Positions 28,860 through 38,025 of a DNA stretch of 64,000 nucleotides are shown here, piece by piece (the stretch's first letter is position 1; the number at the start of each line of letters is the position of its first letter). Both the position numbers and the translations under genes were made by a program. Location of the stretch: positions 310,001 through 374,000 of the forward strand of contig NZ_JAGINM010000001.1 in the NCBI RefSeq assembly GCF_017876095.1, written 5' to 3'. The notes beneath the pieces are model-generated. The model made no database searches. It was given only the letters and a program-made list of their open reading frames with translations, and was not told where the DNA came from. Source of the DNA: Azospirillum agricola. Lineage in GTDB: Bacteria > Pseudomonadota > Alphaproteobacteria > Azospirillales > Azospirillaceae.

Positions 28860-29037
28860 AAAACCCCAGCCTGTGTCATTTCGGCGATCAGGGCGGTCCC
28901 GGATGACGGGATGAGGCGCTTTGACGCACAATTGCAAGACGCTCCCTGCTGGCGGGGCATTCGACCAATGGATAAGGGTTGCGCCCCTCCGGGTCGCGGT
29001 TCCGCCAGTTGCGGGAATGTTTAAAAAGCGCAATAAT

Positions 29038-29055
29038 CGTTCACGGGAGTGAACG
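29038..29055. promoter_or_regulatory. Inverted repeat / leader hairpin upstream of the soluble chemoreceptor
   Basis: CGTTCAC-GGGA-GTGAACG is a perfect 7-bp stem with a GNRA-type tetraloop, 34 bp before the ATG at 29090. It is either an operator palindrome or a hairpin in the leader mRNA. The surrounding 28860-29089 gap (230 bp) has an AT-rich patch (29019-29038) and no gene. Confidence 0.45.
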
Positions 29056-29089
29056 CTAAGCTAAAATTCCAAAACAATGGTGGTGAGAT

Positions 29090-30481
29090 ATGGACAGTGC
29101 GTTCGCGATTCGGCCGCACCTGATTGCGGACATCGCTAAGGAGGCGGGCAATCTCGGCATAGAAATCGCGGACATTGCCGGACACATCGAGGACGTCAAC
29201 GCCCGCGTGAACCGGCAATCCACGGTGTTCGCCCAGCTTCGCGACACCGGCGCCAAGATGTCGCAGAGCACGCAACGCATTTCCGCCGCTTCCTCCATTG
29301 CCCGCACCGTCACCGAACAGGCCCGGCAGGAGGTCGAATCCTCCCACGACCGGGTCCAGCGCTCGCTGTCGGACATCCACGCGCTGGTGTCGTCGGTCAC
29401 CGGGATCGAGGGGCAGATCGTCGGCCTGCGCGACGCGCTCGACCGCGTCGGCAAGGTCGCCAAGGAGATCTTCACCATCGCCAAGCAGACCAACCTGCTG
29501 GCGCTGAACGCCACCATCGAGGCGGCCCGCGCCGGCGAGGCCGGGCGCGGCTTCGCGGTCGTGGCCAACGAGGTGAAGGCGCTGTCCTCCAAGACCAGCG
29601 AGGCGACGACCGAGATCGACGCGACGCTGAAATACCTCAACGAGCAGGCGCAGCGGCTGATGACCGAAAGCTCGGCCAGCGCGGTGAAGGCCCGCGCGGT
29701 CAGCGAGGGCACCGCCGCCATCGGCACGGTGATCGAGACGGTCGGACGCGCCATGCGCGAGCTGCACGGCGAGACCGACAAGATCGACGCCGCCTCGTCG
29801 CAGATCGGCAGCAACTGCACCGAGCTGGAGAACGAGATCGCCGATCTGGCGGTCGGCGTGAAGCTGTCGAGCGAGAATTTGTCGCAGGCGCGCGACCGGG
29901 TGAACAACCTCGTCGGCATGAGCGAGCGGCTGATCGGCGTCACCGCCGAGCTGAACATCGACACGGTCGACACCCCCTTCATCCGCATGGTGACGGAGGC
30001 CGCGGCCAAGGTCTCCGCCGCCTTCGAGGACGCCGTCGCCCGCGGCGAGATCGGCGAGGCCGACCTCTTCGACCGCGCCTACCAGCCGGTGGCCGGGTCG
30101 GATCCGCAGCAGTTCACCACCCGCTTCACCCAGATCTGCGACCGCGTCCTGCCCGGCATCCAGGAGGCCGTGCTGTCGGGCAACGAGCGCATCGTCTTCT
30201 GCGTGGCGCTGGACGACCAGGGCTATCTGCCCACCCACAACCGCAAGTTCAGCCAGCCGCAGGGGCGCGACCCGGTGTGGAACGCCGCCAACTGCCGGAA
30301 CCGCCGGATCTTCAACGACCGTGTCGGGCTGGCCGCCGGGCGCAACACCAAGCCCTTCCTGCTCCAGACCTACCGCCGCGACATGGGCGGGGGGAACTAC
30401 GTGCTGATGAAGGACGTGTCGGCGCCGGTGTCGGTGCGCGGCCGGCATTGGGGCGGCCTGCGGCTGGCCTACAAGGTGTAG
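29090..30481 (+). CDS. Soluble methyl-accepting chemotaxis protein with C-terminal sensor-like domain
   Basis: The 463-aa protein has no membrane segment. The N-terminal half is a helical receptor signalling domain with hairpin tip '[20 protein letters not shown]' near residue 135. From about 320 a different domain follows, containing '[20 protein letters not shown]', '[20 protein letters not shown]' and '[19 protein letters not shown]'. This resembles a Cache/PAS-like sensor placed after the signalling domain, the reverse of classical receptors. It probably senses a cytosolic signal and acts on a CheA complex. GGTGGTGAG precedes the ATG. Confidence 0.88.
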   Translation: MDSAFAIRPHLIADIAKEAGNLGIEIADIAGHIEDVNARVNRQSTVFAQLRDTGAKMSQSTQRISAASSIARTVTEQARQEVESSHDRVQRSLSDIHALVSSVTGIEGQIVGLRDALDRVGKVAKEIFTIAKQTNLLALNATIEAARAGEAGRGFAVVANEVKALSSKTSEATTEIDATLKYLNEQAQRLMTESSASAVKARAVSEGTAAIGTVIETVGRAMRELHGETDKIDAASSQIGSNCTELENEIADLAVGVKLSSENLSQARDRVNNLVGMSERLIGVTAELNIDTVDTPFIRMVTEAAAKVSAAFEDAVARGEIGEADLFDRAYQPVAGSDPQQFTTRFTQICDRVLPGIQEAVLSGNERIVFCVALDDQGYLPTHNRKFSQPQGRDPVWNAANCRNRRIFNDRVGLAAGRNTKPFLLQTYRRDMGGGNYVLMKDVSAPVSVRGRHWGGLRLAYKV

Positions 30482-30524
30482 CGCCGGGCGTTCGCGCCGC
30501 CGGTTGCGCGGAAAGGGCGGAGCC

Positions 30525-31349
30525 ATGGGGTTCACGGTCACCTTCTGGGGCGTGCGGGGCACCATTCCATGTCCGGCGGCCTCGCATCTCGGCTTCGGCG
30601 GCAACACCGCCTGCGTCGAGCTGCGGGTGGGCGCGCAGCGGATCATCCTCGACGCCGGGACCGGGCTGCGCCCGCTGGGGCGCCGGCTGCTGGCCGACGG
30701 GGTGGGGGCGGCGACCCTGCTGCTCAGCCACACCCATCTTGACCACATCAGCGGCTTTCCCTTCTTCGCGCCGGCCTATGCCAAGGGGTTCGGGCTGCGC
30801 GTCGTCGCCGGCCACACCGCCGGGCGGCCGGGCATCGAGGCAGTGATGGCGCGCCAGATGGAGCGCCCGCTGTTTCCGGTGCCGATGCGGACCATGGGCT
30901 GCGACCTCAGCTTCATCGAGGTTCCGGCCGGCCACAGCTTCAAGCTGGAGGGCGGGGTGCGCGTCCACACCGCGGCGCTGAACCATCCCGATGGCGCCAC
31001 CGGCTACCGGATCGAGCACCAGGGCCGTTCCATGGCCTACGTCACCGACACCGAGCATGTGCCGGACCAGCCCGACCGCAACATCCTGAATCTCGTCGAC
31101 GGCGTCGACCTGCTGATCTACGACGCCACCTACACCGACGAGGAATGGAGCCAGCGCGTCGGCTGGGGCCATTCGACCTGGACGGAGGCGGTGCGCATCG
31201 CGCGGGCCGGCCATGTCAGGCGGCTGTGCCTGTTCCACCACGACCCCGACCACGACGACCGCATGATGGAGGCGATCGAGGCGGCGGCCCAGGCCGAACT
31301 GCCCAACTGCTTCGCCGCGCGCGAGGGGACCACCGTCACCCTGGCGTGA
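30525..31349 (+). CDS. MBL-fold metallo-hydrolase
   Basis: This 274-aa metallo-beta-lactamase-fold protein starts 'VTFWGVRGTIPCP' and has the metal motif 'LLSHTHLDHISGFPFF' (HxHxDH near residue 68), 'LNHPDGATGYRIEH', 'VTDTEHVP' and a final 'CLFHHDPDHDD'. The 'GVRGT' start and these motifs are shared with the RNase Z/cyclic-phosphodiesterase-like branch often linked to signalling proteins. The substrate is unknown. It lies 43 bp after the chemoreceptor gene, so they may share a transcript. AAAGGGCGGAG precedes the ATG. Confidence 0.85.
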   Translation: MGFTVTFWGVRGTIPCPAASHLGFGGNTACVELRVGAQRIILDAGTGLRPLGRRLLADGVGAATLLLSHTHLDHISGFPFFAPAYAKGFGLRVVAGHTAGRPGIEAVMARQMERPLFPVPMRTMGCDLSFIEVPAGHSFKLEGGVRVHTAALNHPDGATGYRIEHQGRSMAYVTDTEHVPDQPDRNILNLVDGVDLLIYDATYTDEEWSQRVGWGHSTWTEAVRIARAGHVRRLCLFHHDPDHDDRMMEAIEAAAQAELPNCFAAREGTTVTLA

Positions 31350-31416
31350 GACGCCTTGGCGTCGGGGCCCGGGGCTGGGCTATAGAGAAGGCCCGTCCCG
31401 CTTCCGGCGCCGCCCC

Positions 31417-32652
31417 ATGCCCCCCATGACCCTGTTCATCCTCCTGCTGTTCGCCGGAACCTATCTCGGCATGGCGCTCGGCCGCTTTCCGGGCCTGCGC
31501 ATCGACCGCACCGGCATCGCCCTGGTCGCCGCCATCCTGCTGCTGGCGGTCGGGGCGCTCGACACCGGGCAGGTGGTCGAGGCGGTCGATTTCCCGACCA
31601 TCTTCATCCTGCTCGGCCTGATGATCCTGTCGGCGCAGTATGCCGGCAGCGGCTTCTACGACTGGTGCGCGCTGCGGGTGGCGCGGGCGGCGAACTCGCC
31701 GGCCCGGCTGCTGGCGGTCATCGTCGCGGTGGCCGGCGGGCTGTCGGCGGTGCTCGCCAACGATGTCGTCGTCTTCGCCATGACGCCGATGCTGTGCGCC
31801 GGGCTGATGGCGCGGCGGCTCGACGCGCGGCCCTATCTGATCGCGCTGGCCGGGGCGGCCAACGCCGGGTCGGCGGCCACGGTGATCGGCAACCCGCAGA
31901 ACATCCTGATCGGGCAGGTCGGGCATCTCGACTTCTGGCGCTTTCTCGGCGTCTGCGCCGTCCCGGCGCTGGCGGCGCTGGTCATCGTCTACGTCACGGT
32001 GTGGCTGGTCTGGCGCGGACGCTTCGGGCTGCCGGACGGGGAGGGCGACGTCGCCGCCGTGCCGCTCGACCGCTGGCAGCTCGGCAAGGCGGTGGCGGCG
32101 ACGGCGGTGCTGCTGGTGCTGTTCGCCCTGCCCATCCCGCAGGAGCACGCGGTGCTGCTGGTCGCCGGCGTGATGATGATCAGCCGGCGGATGGCCAGCC
32201 GCGACATGCTGGGGATGGTCGACTGGCATCTGCTGGTGCTGTTCGCGGCGCTGTTCGCCATCAACCACGCGCTGGGGCTGACCGGCATTCCCGGCGCGCT
32301 GGTCCGCGACCTGGAGGCCGGCGGCTGGCTGCCCGACCGGCTGGCGGTGATGGGGCCGCTGGCGCTGGCCGGCAGCAACAGCATCGGCAACGTCCCGGCG
32401 GTGATCCTGCTGCTCGCCGCCTGGCCGGCGCCGCCGGAGGGGGCGCTCTACGGGCTGGCGCTGCTGACGACCCTGGCTGGCAACCTGCTGCTGCCGGGCA
32501 GCCTCGCCAACATCATCGTGGCGGAGCGCGCCGCCGCCGCCGGCGTGCGTCTGGGCTTTCTCGAGCACGCCCGCTGCGGCGTGCCGATGGCCCTGCTGTC
32601 GATGGGGGTCGCCGGAGTGTGGCTTTGGTGCGGCGGCTGGATGAGCTTCTGA
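31417..32652 (+). CDS. SLC13/ArsB-NhaD superfamily anion permease
   Basis: The 411-aa inner-membrane protein has about ten predicted helices. Features are 'IDRTGIALVAAILLLAVGAL' near the N-terminus, 'AVLANDVVVFAMTPMLCAGL' and 'GSAATVIGNPQNILIGQVGH' (the GNPQN hairpin of the ArsB/NhaD/CitT superfamily), and a second half repeat 'LALAGSNSIGNVPAVILLLA' with 'LLPGSLANIIVAERA'. This internal symmetry is typical. It looks closest to YbiR-like members; the transported ion is unknown. Confidence 0.87.
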   Translation: MPPMTLFILLLFAGTYLGMALGRFPGLRIDRTGIALVAAILLLAVGALDTGQVVEAVDFPTIFILLGLMILSAQYAGSGFYDWCALRVARAANSPARLLAVIVAVAGGLSAVLANDVVVFAMTPMLCAGLMARRLDARPYLIALAGAANAGSAATVIGNPQNILIGQVGHLDFWRFLGVCAVPALAALVIVYVTVWLVWRGRFGLPDGEGDVAAVPLDRWQLGKAVAATAVLLVLFALPIPQEHAVLLVAGVMMISRRMASRDMLGMVDWHLLVLFAALFAINHALGLTGIPGALVRDLEAGGWLPDRLAVMGPLALAGSNSIGNVPAVILLLAAWPAPPEGALYGLALLTTLAGNLLLPGSLANIIVAERAAAAGVRLGFLEHARCGVPMALLSMGVAGVWLWCGGWMSF

Positions 32653-32691
32653 ACAGGGGAGACGCGTAATCGCTTCTACGGAGCGCCGCGA

Positions 32692-34011
32692 TTGGAGTAC
32701 CCTCTTCGCGCCGAGTCGTGGTCCGAGTCGTGGACCGGATCGCCGGCCGGATCGTTGGGGAGTGCGGGCGTCGTGGGTCTTGTCGGTCAGTTCCTTGAGT
32801 TCATCGAGCAGACGCCCAACCAGTCGTTGCGGGCGATCAGCGACCGCGTCCTGCACAAGTGCCGCGAGCTGACGGACGCCGAGGCGGGCAGCGTCTTCAT
32901 GCTGAGCGGGCAGGGGCGGGCGCGGCAACTGGAGGCGGTCAGCGTCCAGAACGACGTGATCCGCGCAAAGACGGCTGCCTTCACCATTCCGGTCGCCTCC
33001 TCCTCCATCGTCGGCCACGTCGCCATCACCGGCGAGACGGTGCTGATCGACGACGCCTACGCGCTGGGCGAGACGAAACCCTACCGTTTCAACCCCGGCT
33101 TCGACCAGCGCACCGGGTTCCGCACCCGCTCGATCATGGCCTTCGCGCTGAAGGGGTTCCGCGGCAAGCCGGTCGGGGTGGTGCAGCTCATCAACCGACG
33201 CGATCCGCAGGGCGGCGACCCGCTGCCCTTCCTGCTCGGCCACGAGGCGATGATCGCGCCGGTCAACCATCTGGTCGGCCGCGCGCTGGAGCGCGCCGCG
33301 ACGCTGGAGCGGCTGAAGGAGCGCAACCGCGCCCTGACCCAGGAGCGCCGCCGCGTCGCCGAGCTTCAGAAGGAGACCGAGCGGGCCTTCATGATCTCGG
33401 TCAACCTGCTGGCCCGCGCCGCCGAGGTCCATGACGAGGACACCGGCAACCACATCGTCCGCGTCAACGAATACTCCTACATCCTGGCGAAGTGGGCCGG
33501 CTGCTCGAAGGCGTTCTGCGAGGAGCTGCGCTTCTCGGCCGCCCTGCACGACGTCGGCAAGATGAGCGTCGACCAGGCGGTTCTGCACAAGCGCGGCCGG
33601 CTCGACGAGCGCGAACTGGCCGAGATGCGCCGGCACCCGGTCTATGGCTACGAGATCCTCAAGACCTCGGACCGGCTGAAGATGGCGGCCGAGGTCGCGC
33701 TCAGCCACCACGAGCAATGGGCCGGCACCGGCTACCCCAACGGCCTGAAGGGGGAGGAAATCCCGCTCGCCGCGCGGATCGTGGCGATCGCCGACTGCTA
33801 CGACGCGCTGCGCAGCAAGCGGCCCTACAAGCCGGCCTTCAGCCACGACAAGACGGTGAACATCCTGACGCTGGGTGACGACCGCATCGACCCGACCCAG
33901 CATTTCGACCCGCGCCTGATCGCCCTGTTCGCGGAGCGCCACATGGAGTTCGACCGCATCTGGGAGGAACTGCGCGACGAGGAACCGGCGGCGGAGCCGG
34001 TTCCCGCCTGA
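32692..34011 (+). CDS. GAF/HD-GYP domain cyclic-di-GMP phosphodiesterase candidate
   Basis: HD-GYP proteins hydrolyse cyclic di-GMP. In ~439 aa there is an N-terminal GAF-like sensor (about 40-205, 'SSSIVGHVAITGETVLIDDA' and 'SIMAFALKGFRGKPVGVVQL'), a helical linker, then the HD-GYP domain: 'AAEVHDEDTGNHIVRVNEYS', 'AALHDVGKMSV' (HD, near 283), 'HHEQWAGTGYPNGLKGEEIP' (GYP) and 'ARIVAIADCYDALRSKRPYK'. All expected metal ligands seem present. The start could be TTG 32692 or a downstream GTG at 32773; the first 27 residues are of doubtful reality. Confidence 0.88.
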   Translation: MEYPLRAESWSESWTGSPAGSLGSAGVVGLVGQFLEFIEQTPNQSLRAISDRVLHKCRELTDAEAGSVFMLSGQGRARQLEAVSVQNDVIRAKTAAFTIPVASSSIVGHVAITGETVLIDDAYALGETKPYRFNPGFDQRTGFRTRSIMAFALKGFRGKPVGVVQLINRRDPQGGDPLPFLLGHEAMIAPVNHLVGRALERAATLERLKERNRALTQERRRVAELQKETERAFMISVNLLARAAEVHDEDTGNHIVRVNEYSYILAKWAGCSKAFCEELRFSAALHDVGKMSVDQAVLHKRGRLDERELAEMRRHPVYGYEILKTSDRLKMAAEVALSHHEQWAGTGYPNGLKGEEIPLAARIVAIADCYDALRSKRPYKPAFSHDKTVNILTLGDDRIDPTQHFDPRLIALFAERHMEFDRIWEELRDEEPAAEPVPA

Positions 34012-34024
34012 GCGCGGCGGCCGG

Positions 34025-35209
34025 TCAGGCGGCCGGCTTGCCCTCCTCGCCCCACACCAGGCTGTCGAACAGCGGCTCTATGACCGGCTGGCCGAGGTCG
34101 CGGGTGATGAAGACCAGCTTGGTGCGGTGATCCTCGCCCGGCCATTCCTCCAGCCGCACCGGCGGGTGGAACATGTGCTGGACGCCATGGACGACCACCG
34201 GCAGGTCGCTTTCCCGCACGTTCAGCAGCCCCTTCACCCGCAGCAGGTTGTCGCCGCCCTGGGCGATCAGCGCCTCCATGAAATCGACGAAGCCGTTCCA
34301 GGGGATCGGCTGCTCGACGATCATGCAGAAGGCGCGGATGTGGTCGTCGTGGCGGTTGGCGTCGTGGTGATGCCCATGGTCATGATCATGCCCGCAGTCG
34401 GCGCCGCAGTGTTCGCCGTGCTCATGGTCATGATGGTGATGGCCGTGGTCATGCCCATGATGAGGGTCATGATCGTGATGATGATGCCCGTGCGCGGCCT
34501 TCTCCCCGTCGCGGTAGGCCTCCTCGCGCAGCCAGCGGGCGACGTCCGGGCTCTTGGTCTCCGGATTGTAGAGGCCGGCGTCGAACAGGCCCTTGGGATC
34601 GACCTCGCCATGGGCGGCGGGGATGATCGGGGCGGCCGGGTTGATCGCCTTCAGCCGCTGCATCAGCGCCACGGTGGCGCCCGGCGTGGCGACGTCGGTC
34701 TTGGTCAGCACGATGCGGTCGGCGACGGCGGCCTGCTTCACGCTTTCCGGCTGGCGGTCGAGCTGGAGCGAGCCGTGCGCCGCGTCCACCGTGGCGATGA
34801 CGCCGTCCAGCCGGAAGCGCGCCGCCAGCAGCGGGTCGGTCATCAGCGTGTGGATGATCGGGGCGGGGTCGGCCAGCCCGGTCGTCTCCACCACCACCCG
34901 GTCGAAGTCCGGCACCTCGCCGCGCACCCGCTTCAGGAACAGGTCGCGCAGCGTGTCGACCAGATCGCCGCGGATGGTGCAGCACAGGCAGCCGCTGTCC
35001 ATCAGCACCATGTTCTCCGACGCCTTGGCGACCAGCAGATGGTCGAGCCCGACCTCGCCGAACTCGTTGATGACGATGGCGGTCCGCGCCATGCCGGGAT
35101 GGCGCAGAAGGGCCTGGAGCAGGGTGGTCTTGCCGCTGCCGAGGAAGCCGGTCAGCACCGAGACGGGCAGGCGGGGGGACGCGGCCGGGGATGTGGCGGG
35201 AGCGCTCAC
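34025..35209 (-). CDS. CobW/ZigA-type GTP-dependent metal chaperone, His-rich
   Basis: This is a COG0523 G3E GTPase of 394 aa. Motifs are Walker A 'LTGFLGSGKTTLLQAL' (about 19-34), 'INEFGEVGLDHLL', the metal motif 'DSGCLCCTIRGD' (CxCC near 75) and 'ETTGLADPAPI', plus the C-terminal CobW domain 'HPPVRLEEWPGEDHRTKLVF'. A histidine/aspartate-rich loop (about 238-288) holds dozens of His and likely binds Zn. The start is a GTG at 35209 with AGGAG upstream, overlapping the zur stop by 4 bp (GTGA), so the two genes are translationally coupled. Zur linkage strongly suggests zinc delivery under zinc limitation. Confidence 0.92.
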   Translation of the reverse strand: MSAPATSPAASPRLPVSVLTGFLGSGKTTLLQALLRHPGMARTAIVINEFGEVGLDHLLVAKASENMVLMDSGCLCCTIRGDLVDTLRDLFLKRVRGEVPDFDRVVVETTGLADPAPIIHTLMTDPLLAARFRLDGVIATVDAAHGSLQLDRQPESVKQAAVADRIVLTKTDVATPGATVALMQRLKAINPAAPIIPAAHGEVDPKGLFDAGLYNPETKSPDVARWLREEAYRDGEKAAHGHHHHDHDPHHGHDHGHHHHDHEHGEHCGADCGHDHDHGHHHDANRHDDHIRAFCMIVEQPIPWNGFVDFMEALIAQGGDNLLRVKGLLNVRESDLPVVVHGVQHMFHPPVRLEEWPGEDHRTKLVFITRDLGQPVIEPLFDSLVWGEEGKPAA

Positions 35210-35706
35210 GGGTGTTTCTCCTGACAGGCTTTGCAGACGCCGCGCACCTCGACGGTGGGGCGCTGGACACGGAAGCCGCGTGCGGCGGCGGCGGTCTCGA
35301 TGGCGGCGCGGACTTGCGGGTCGTCGACCTCGGCGGCGTCGCCGCAGCCCTCGCAGACCAGGAACTGCCCGGAATGGGTGGGGCCGGGGGCGGCGCAGCC
35401 GACATAGGCGTTCAGCGATTCGATGCGGTGGACCAGCCCTTGTTCGACCAGGAATTCCAGCGCGCGGTAGACGGTGAGCGGCGCCGTGGCCTTGCCGTCC
35501 TGCTGGCTCAGATCCTCCAGGATGGCGTAGGCTCCGCGCGGCCGGTGGCTCGACCACACCAGCTCCAGCACGCGGCGGCGCAGGGTGGTCAGGCGGGCGC
35601 CGCGCTCCGCGCACAGCGCGTCGGCGCGGGTCAGCGCGTCGGCGACGCAATGGCTGTGGTCGTGGGGCATGGGGCCGGCTGCGGGGTGGTGGGAGTGGGC
35701 GGTCAT
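35206..35706 (-). CDS. zur: Zinc uptake regulator Zur (Fur family)
   Basis: Zur represses zinc-acquisition genes when Zn is bound. The 166-aa protein has a winged-helix domain ('GARLTTLRRRVLELVWSSHR', 'TAPLTVYRALEFLVEQGLVH') and a C-terminal dimerisation domain with two structural CxxC pairs ('CEGCGDAAEV' and 'CKACQEKHP'). An unusual His-rich N-terminus ('MTAHSHHPAAGPMPHDHSHC') could add metal ligands. Zur rather than Fur is inferred from the paired CobW/ZigA gene. An AT-rich palindrome directly upstream suggests autoregulation. Confidence 0.92.
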   Translation of the reverse strand: MTAHSHHPAAGPMPHDHSHCVADALTRADALCAERGARLTTLRRRVLELVWSSHRPRGAYAILEDLSQQDGKATAPLTVYRALEFLVEQGLVHRIESLNAYVGCAAPGPTHSGQFLVCEGCGDAAEVDDPQVRAAIETAAAARGFRVQRPTVEVRGVCKACQEKHP

Positions 35707-35709
35707 GAC

Positions 35710-35722
35710 GTTACTATATAAC
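35710..35722. promoter_or_regulatory. Candidate Zur operator upstream of zur-cobW
   Basis: GTTACTATATAAC has arms GTTA...TAAC around an AT centre, in a locally AT-rich stretch of otherwise GC-rich DNA. Alphaproteobacterial Zur boxes are AT-rich palindromes of this kind. It lies 4 bp from the zur start codon, so it would block transcription start or ribosome access. Confidence 0.5.
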
Positions 35723-35769
35723 CTTGCCGCCGCCGAAACAAAGAACCGTGTCGCCGCAGGCGGTCGGGA

Positions 35770-37224
35770 TCAGGTCCTGGCGCCCTTGCGTTCCCGGTAG
35801 AGGGCGAGCGCGCGGTCGCGGGCCTCGCCATGATCGACGATGGGGCGCGGGTAGTCCTCGCCCAGCCGGACGCCGGCCTTGCGCAGGACGTCGGCCGGTG
35901 CTTCCCACGGCTTGTGGATCCAGCGCGTCGGCAGCCGCTCCAGCTCCGGGACGAAGCGGCGGACATAGGCGCCGTCGGGGTCGAATTTCTCGCCTTGCAG
36001 GACGGGGTTGAAGATCCGGAAGAAGGGGGAGGCGTCGGCCCCGCAGCCGGCGACCCACTGCCAGTTTCCGGCGTTGTTGGCGAGGTCGGCGTCCACCAGC
36101 GTGTCCCAGAACCAGCGCTCCCCCTCCTGCCAGGGCAGCAGCAGATCCTTGATCAGGAAGGAGCCGGCGATCATCCGCACCCGGTTGTGCATCCAGCCGG
36201 TTTGCCAGAGCTGCCGCATCCCGGCGTCGACGATGGGATAGCCGGTGCGCCCGCGCCGCCACGCCGCCATTCCGTCCGGGTCGGTGCGCCAGGGGAAGCC
36301 GGCGAAACGCGTGTTGAAGGGCTGGTCGGACAGCTGCGGGGCTTGGTGGAGCAGGTGGTGGTTGAACTCCCGCCAGCCGATCTCGCGCAGGAAGACCTCG
36401 ACGCCGCCGGCCAGTTCCGGCCGGGCATCGGCGGCGTGACGGGCGGCGTGCCAGATCTGGCGCGGCCCGATCTCCCCGAAGGCGAGGCGCGGGGAAAGGG
36501 CGGAGGTGCCGTCATGGGCCGGCCGGTCGCGCTCCGCCGGGTAGGCGGCGACCGGGCCATCGAGGAAATCCGCGAAACGCTCGATGGCGGCGTCCTCGCC
36601 GGGCGTCCAGGCGTCGCGCAGGCCGCCGGCCCAGTCGGGCTTGGCGGGGCGCAGCGCCCACTCCCCCAGCCGGTCTGAGGCGACCGGCTTGGCAGGGCCG
36701 GTCAGCCGCTTCGGCGCGCGGGACGGCTGGGGCGGGTCGAGCGTCGGCGCCACGCCGCGCCAGAAGGGGGTGAAGACCTTGTAGGAGCCGCCGGTCTTGG
36801 TCGTGACGGTCCAGGGCTCGGCGAGCAGGCCGGCGTTGAAATGGGCGGCCTCGACGCCGCGTTCCACCAGCGCCTCCTCGACGGCGCGGTCGCGGGCGGC
36901 GAGCGCCGGGGCGTAGCGGCGGTTCCACAGCACGCGGTCGGCGCCGGTCTCGTCGATCAGGCCGGTCAGGACACGGACGGCCTCGCCCCGGCGCAGCAGC
37001 AGCGGCGACCCCAGCTGGGCGCAGGCTTCTCCCAATCGCTCCAGGCTGCCGTGCAGCCACCAGCGCGAGGCGCCACCCATCGGCCAGGGATCGCCGTCCG
37101 GATCCTCGAGGATATAGACGGGCAGGACGGGCGCGCCGCTCCGAACGGCCTCGGTCAGCGCCGGGTTGTCGGCGAGGCGCAGGTCGTTGCGGAACCAGAC
37201 GATGATCGGGGCGGGGATCGGCAT
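35770..37224 (-). CDS. phrB: Deoxyribodipyrimidine photolyase
   Basis: This enzyme repairs cyclobutane pyrimidine dimers with blue light and FADH. The 484-aa length fits class I CPD photolyases. The N-terminal antenna-binding fold begins 'IIVWFRNDLRLADNPAL'. The FAD domain includes 'FLREIGWREFNHHLLHQAPQ', 'GRTGYPIVDAGMRQLWQTGW', 'MHNRVRMIAGSFLIKDLLLP' and 'NNAGNWQWVAGCGADASPFF', with the Trp electron-transfer chain apparently kept. It lies 63 bp downstream of zur on the same region but the genes diverge, leaving the Zur box between them. Confidence 0.95.
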   Translation of the reverse strand: MPIPAPIIVWFRNDLRLADNPALTEAVRSGAPVLPVYILEDPDGDPWPMGGASRWWLHGSLERLGEACAQLGSPLLLRRGEAVRVLTGLIDETGADRVLWNRRYAPALAARDRAVEEALVERGVEAAHFNAGLLAEPWTVTTKTGGSYKVFTPFWRGVAPTLDPPQPSRAPKRLTGPAKPVASDRLGEWALRPAKPDWAGGLRDAWTPGEDAAIERFADFLDGPVAAYPAERDRPAHDGTSALSPRLAFGEIGPRQIWHAARHAADARPELAGGVEVFLREIGWREFNHHLLHQAPQLSDQPFNTRFAGFPWRTDPDGMAAWRRGRTGYPIVDAGMRQLWQTGWMHNRVRMIAGSFLIKDLLLPWQEGERWFWDTLVDADLANNAGNWQWVAGCGADASPFFRIFNPVLQGEKFDPDGAYVRRFVPELERLPTRWIHKPWEAPADVLRKAGVRLGEDYPRPIVDHGEARDRALALYRERKGART

Positions 37225-37296
37225 GCGGATGACTCGGAGGGAACGGCAACGCGGGAACGCGATATAGGCCGCGCCGACGCTTCGGCCAACCGTCCT

Positions 37297-38025
37297 TCAG
37301 CCACCCCGGTCGGGCGACAGGCGGTCGCGGGGGAAGCGGTGGATCCGCCCGCGCACCGTCAGCAGCGCGTCGAAGCGCGGGGCGAGCAGCCCGGCGATGG
37401 CCGGGTTCAGCACGTTCAGGCCGCCGGCGAAGCTGCCGAAGGCGGGCAGGACCAGCTTGGCGCCGTCGGTCACGAAGCAGCGGTCGCGCACCCGCCGCCC
37501 GCCCAGCGCCAGCGCCGCCGCCGGGTGCAGATGGCCGGACAGTTCGCCCACGGCCCCCGGCTGCGCCTCGTGGCGGAAGACCAGGGGGCCGAGCCGGAAC
37601 TCGGCCACCGAGCGGCCACCCAGCCCCTCCGGCGGGTCGGGATCGTGGTTGCCGGTGATCCACACCCAGTCGGCGGCGTCGGCGGTCAGGGCGCGCAGCC
37701 GCTCGGCGTCGGCGGACTCCATGCGGGCGCCGGCCCGGCGGTCGTGAAAGCTGTCGCCGAGGCAGAGGACGCGGGCCGGCTTCTCGCGGTCGACCAGGGC
37801 GGCCAGACGCTCCAGCGTCGCCCGCGTGTCGTAGGGCGGCAGCATTCGGCCGCGCGCCGCGAAGGCGGAGCCCTTTTCCAGATGCAGGTCGGCGACCGCC
37901 AGCACGCCTTCCGCCGGCCACAGCAGCGCGCCCGAGGCGTCGGCGACCAGCGCCGCCCCGTGCAGCGCCACCGGCGCGCGGCTGTCGTCGATGCGGCCGG
38001 GGGCCTCGGTCCCTTGGACGGTCAC
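37297..38025 (-). CDS. pdeM: Ligase-associated DNA damage response endonuclease PdeM
   Basis: This 242-aa calcineurin-like metallophosphoesterase has metal motifs 'LAVADLHLEKGS' (DxH), 'LCLGDSFHDRR' (GDxxH-like), 'ITGNHDPDPP' (GNHD) and 'GHLHPAA' (GHxH). PdeM is normally encoded with a DEXH helicase, an ATP-dependent ligase and an exonuclease. The GTG start at 38025 overlaps the helicase stop by 4 bp (GTGA). The ligase and exonuclease genes are not in this window. Confidence 0.88.
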   Translation of the reverse strand: MTVQGTEAPGRIDDSRAPVALHGAALVADASGALLWPAEGVLAVADLHLEKGSAFAARGRMLPPYDTRATLERLAALVDREKPARVLCLGDSFHDRRAGARMESADAERLRALTADAADWVWITGNHDPDPPEGLGGRSVAEFRLGPLVFRHEAQPGAVGELSGHLHPAAALALGGRRVRDRCFVTDGAKLVLPAFGSFAGGLNVLNPAIAGLLAPRFDALLTVRGRIHRFPRDRLSPDRGG

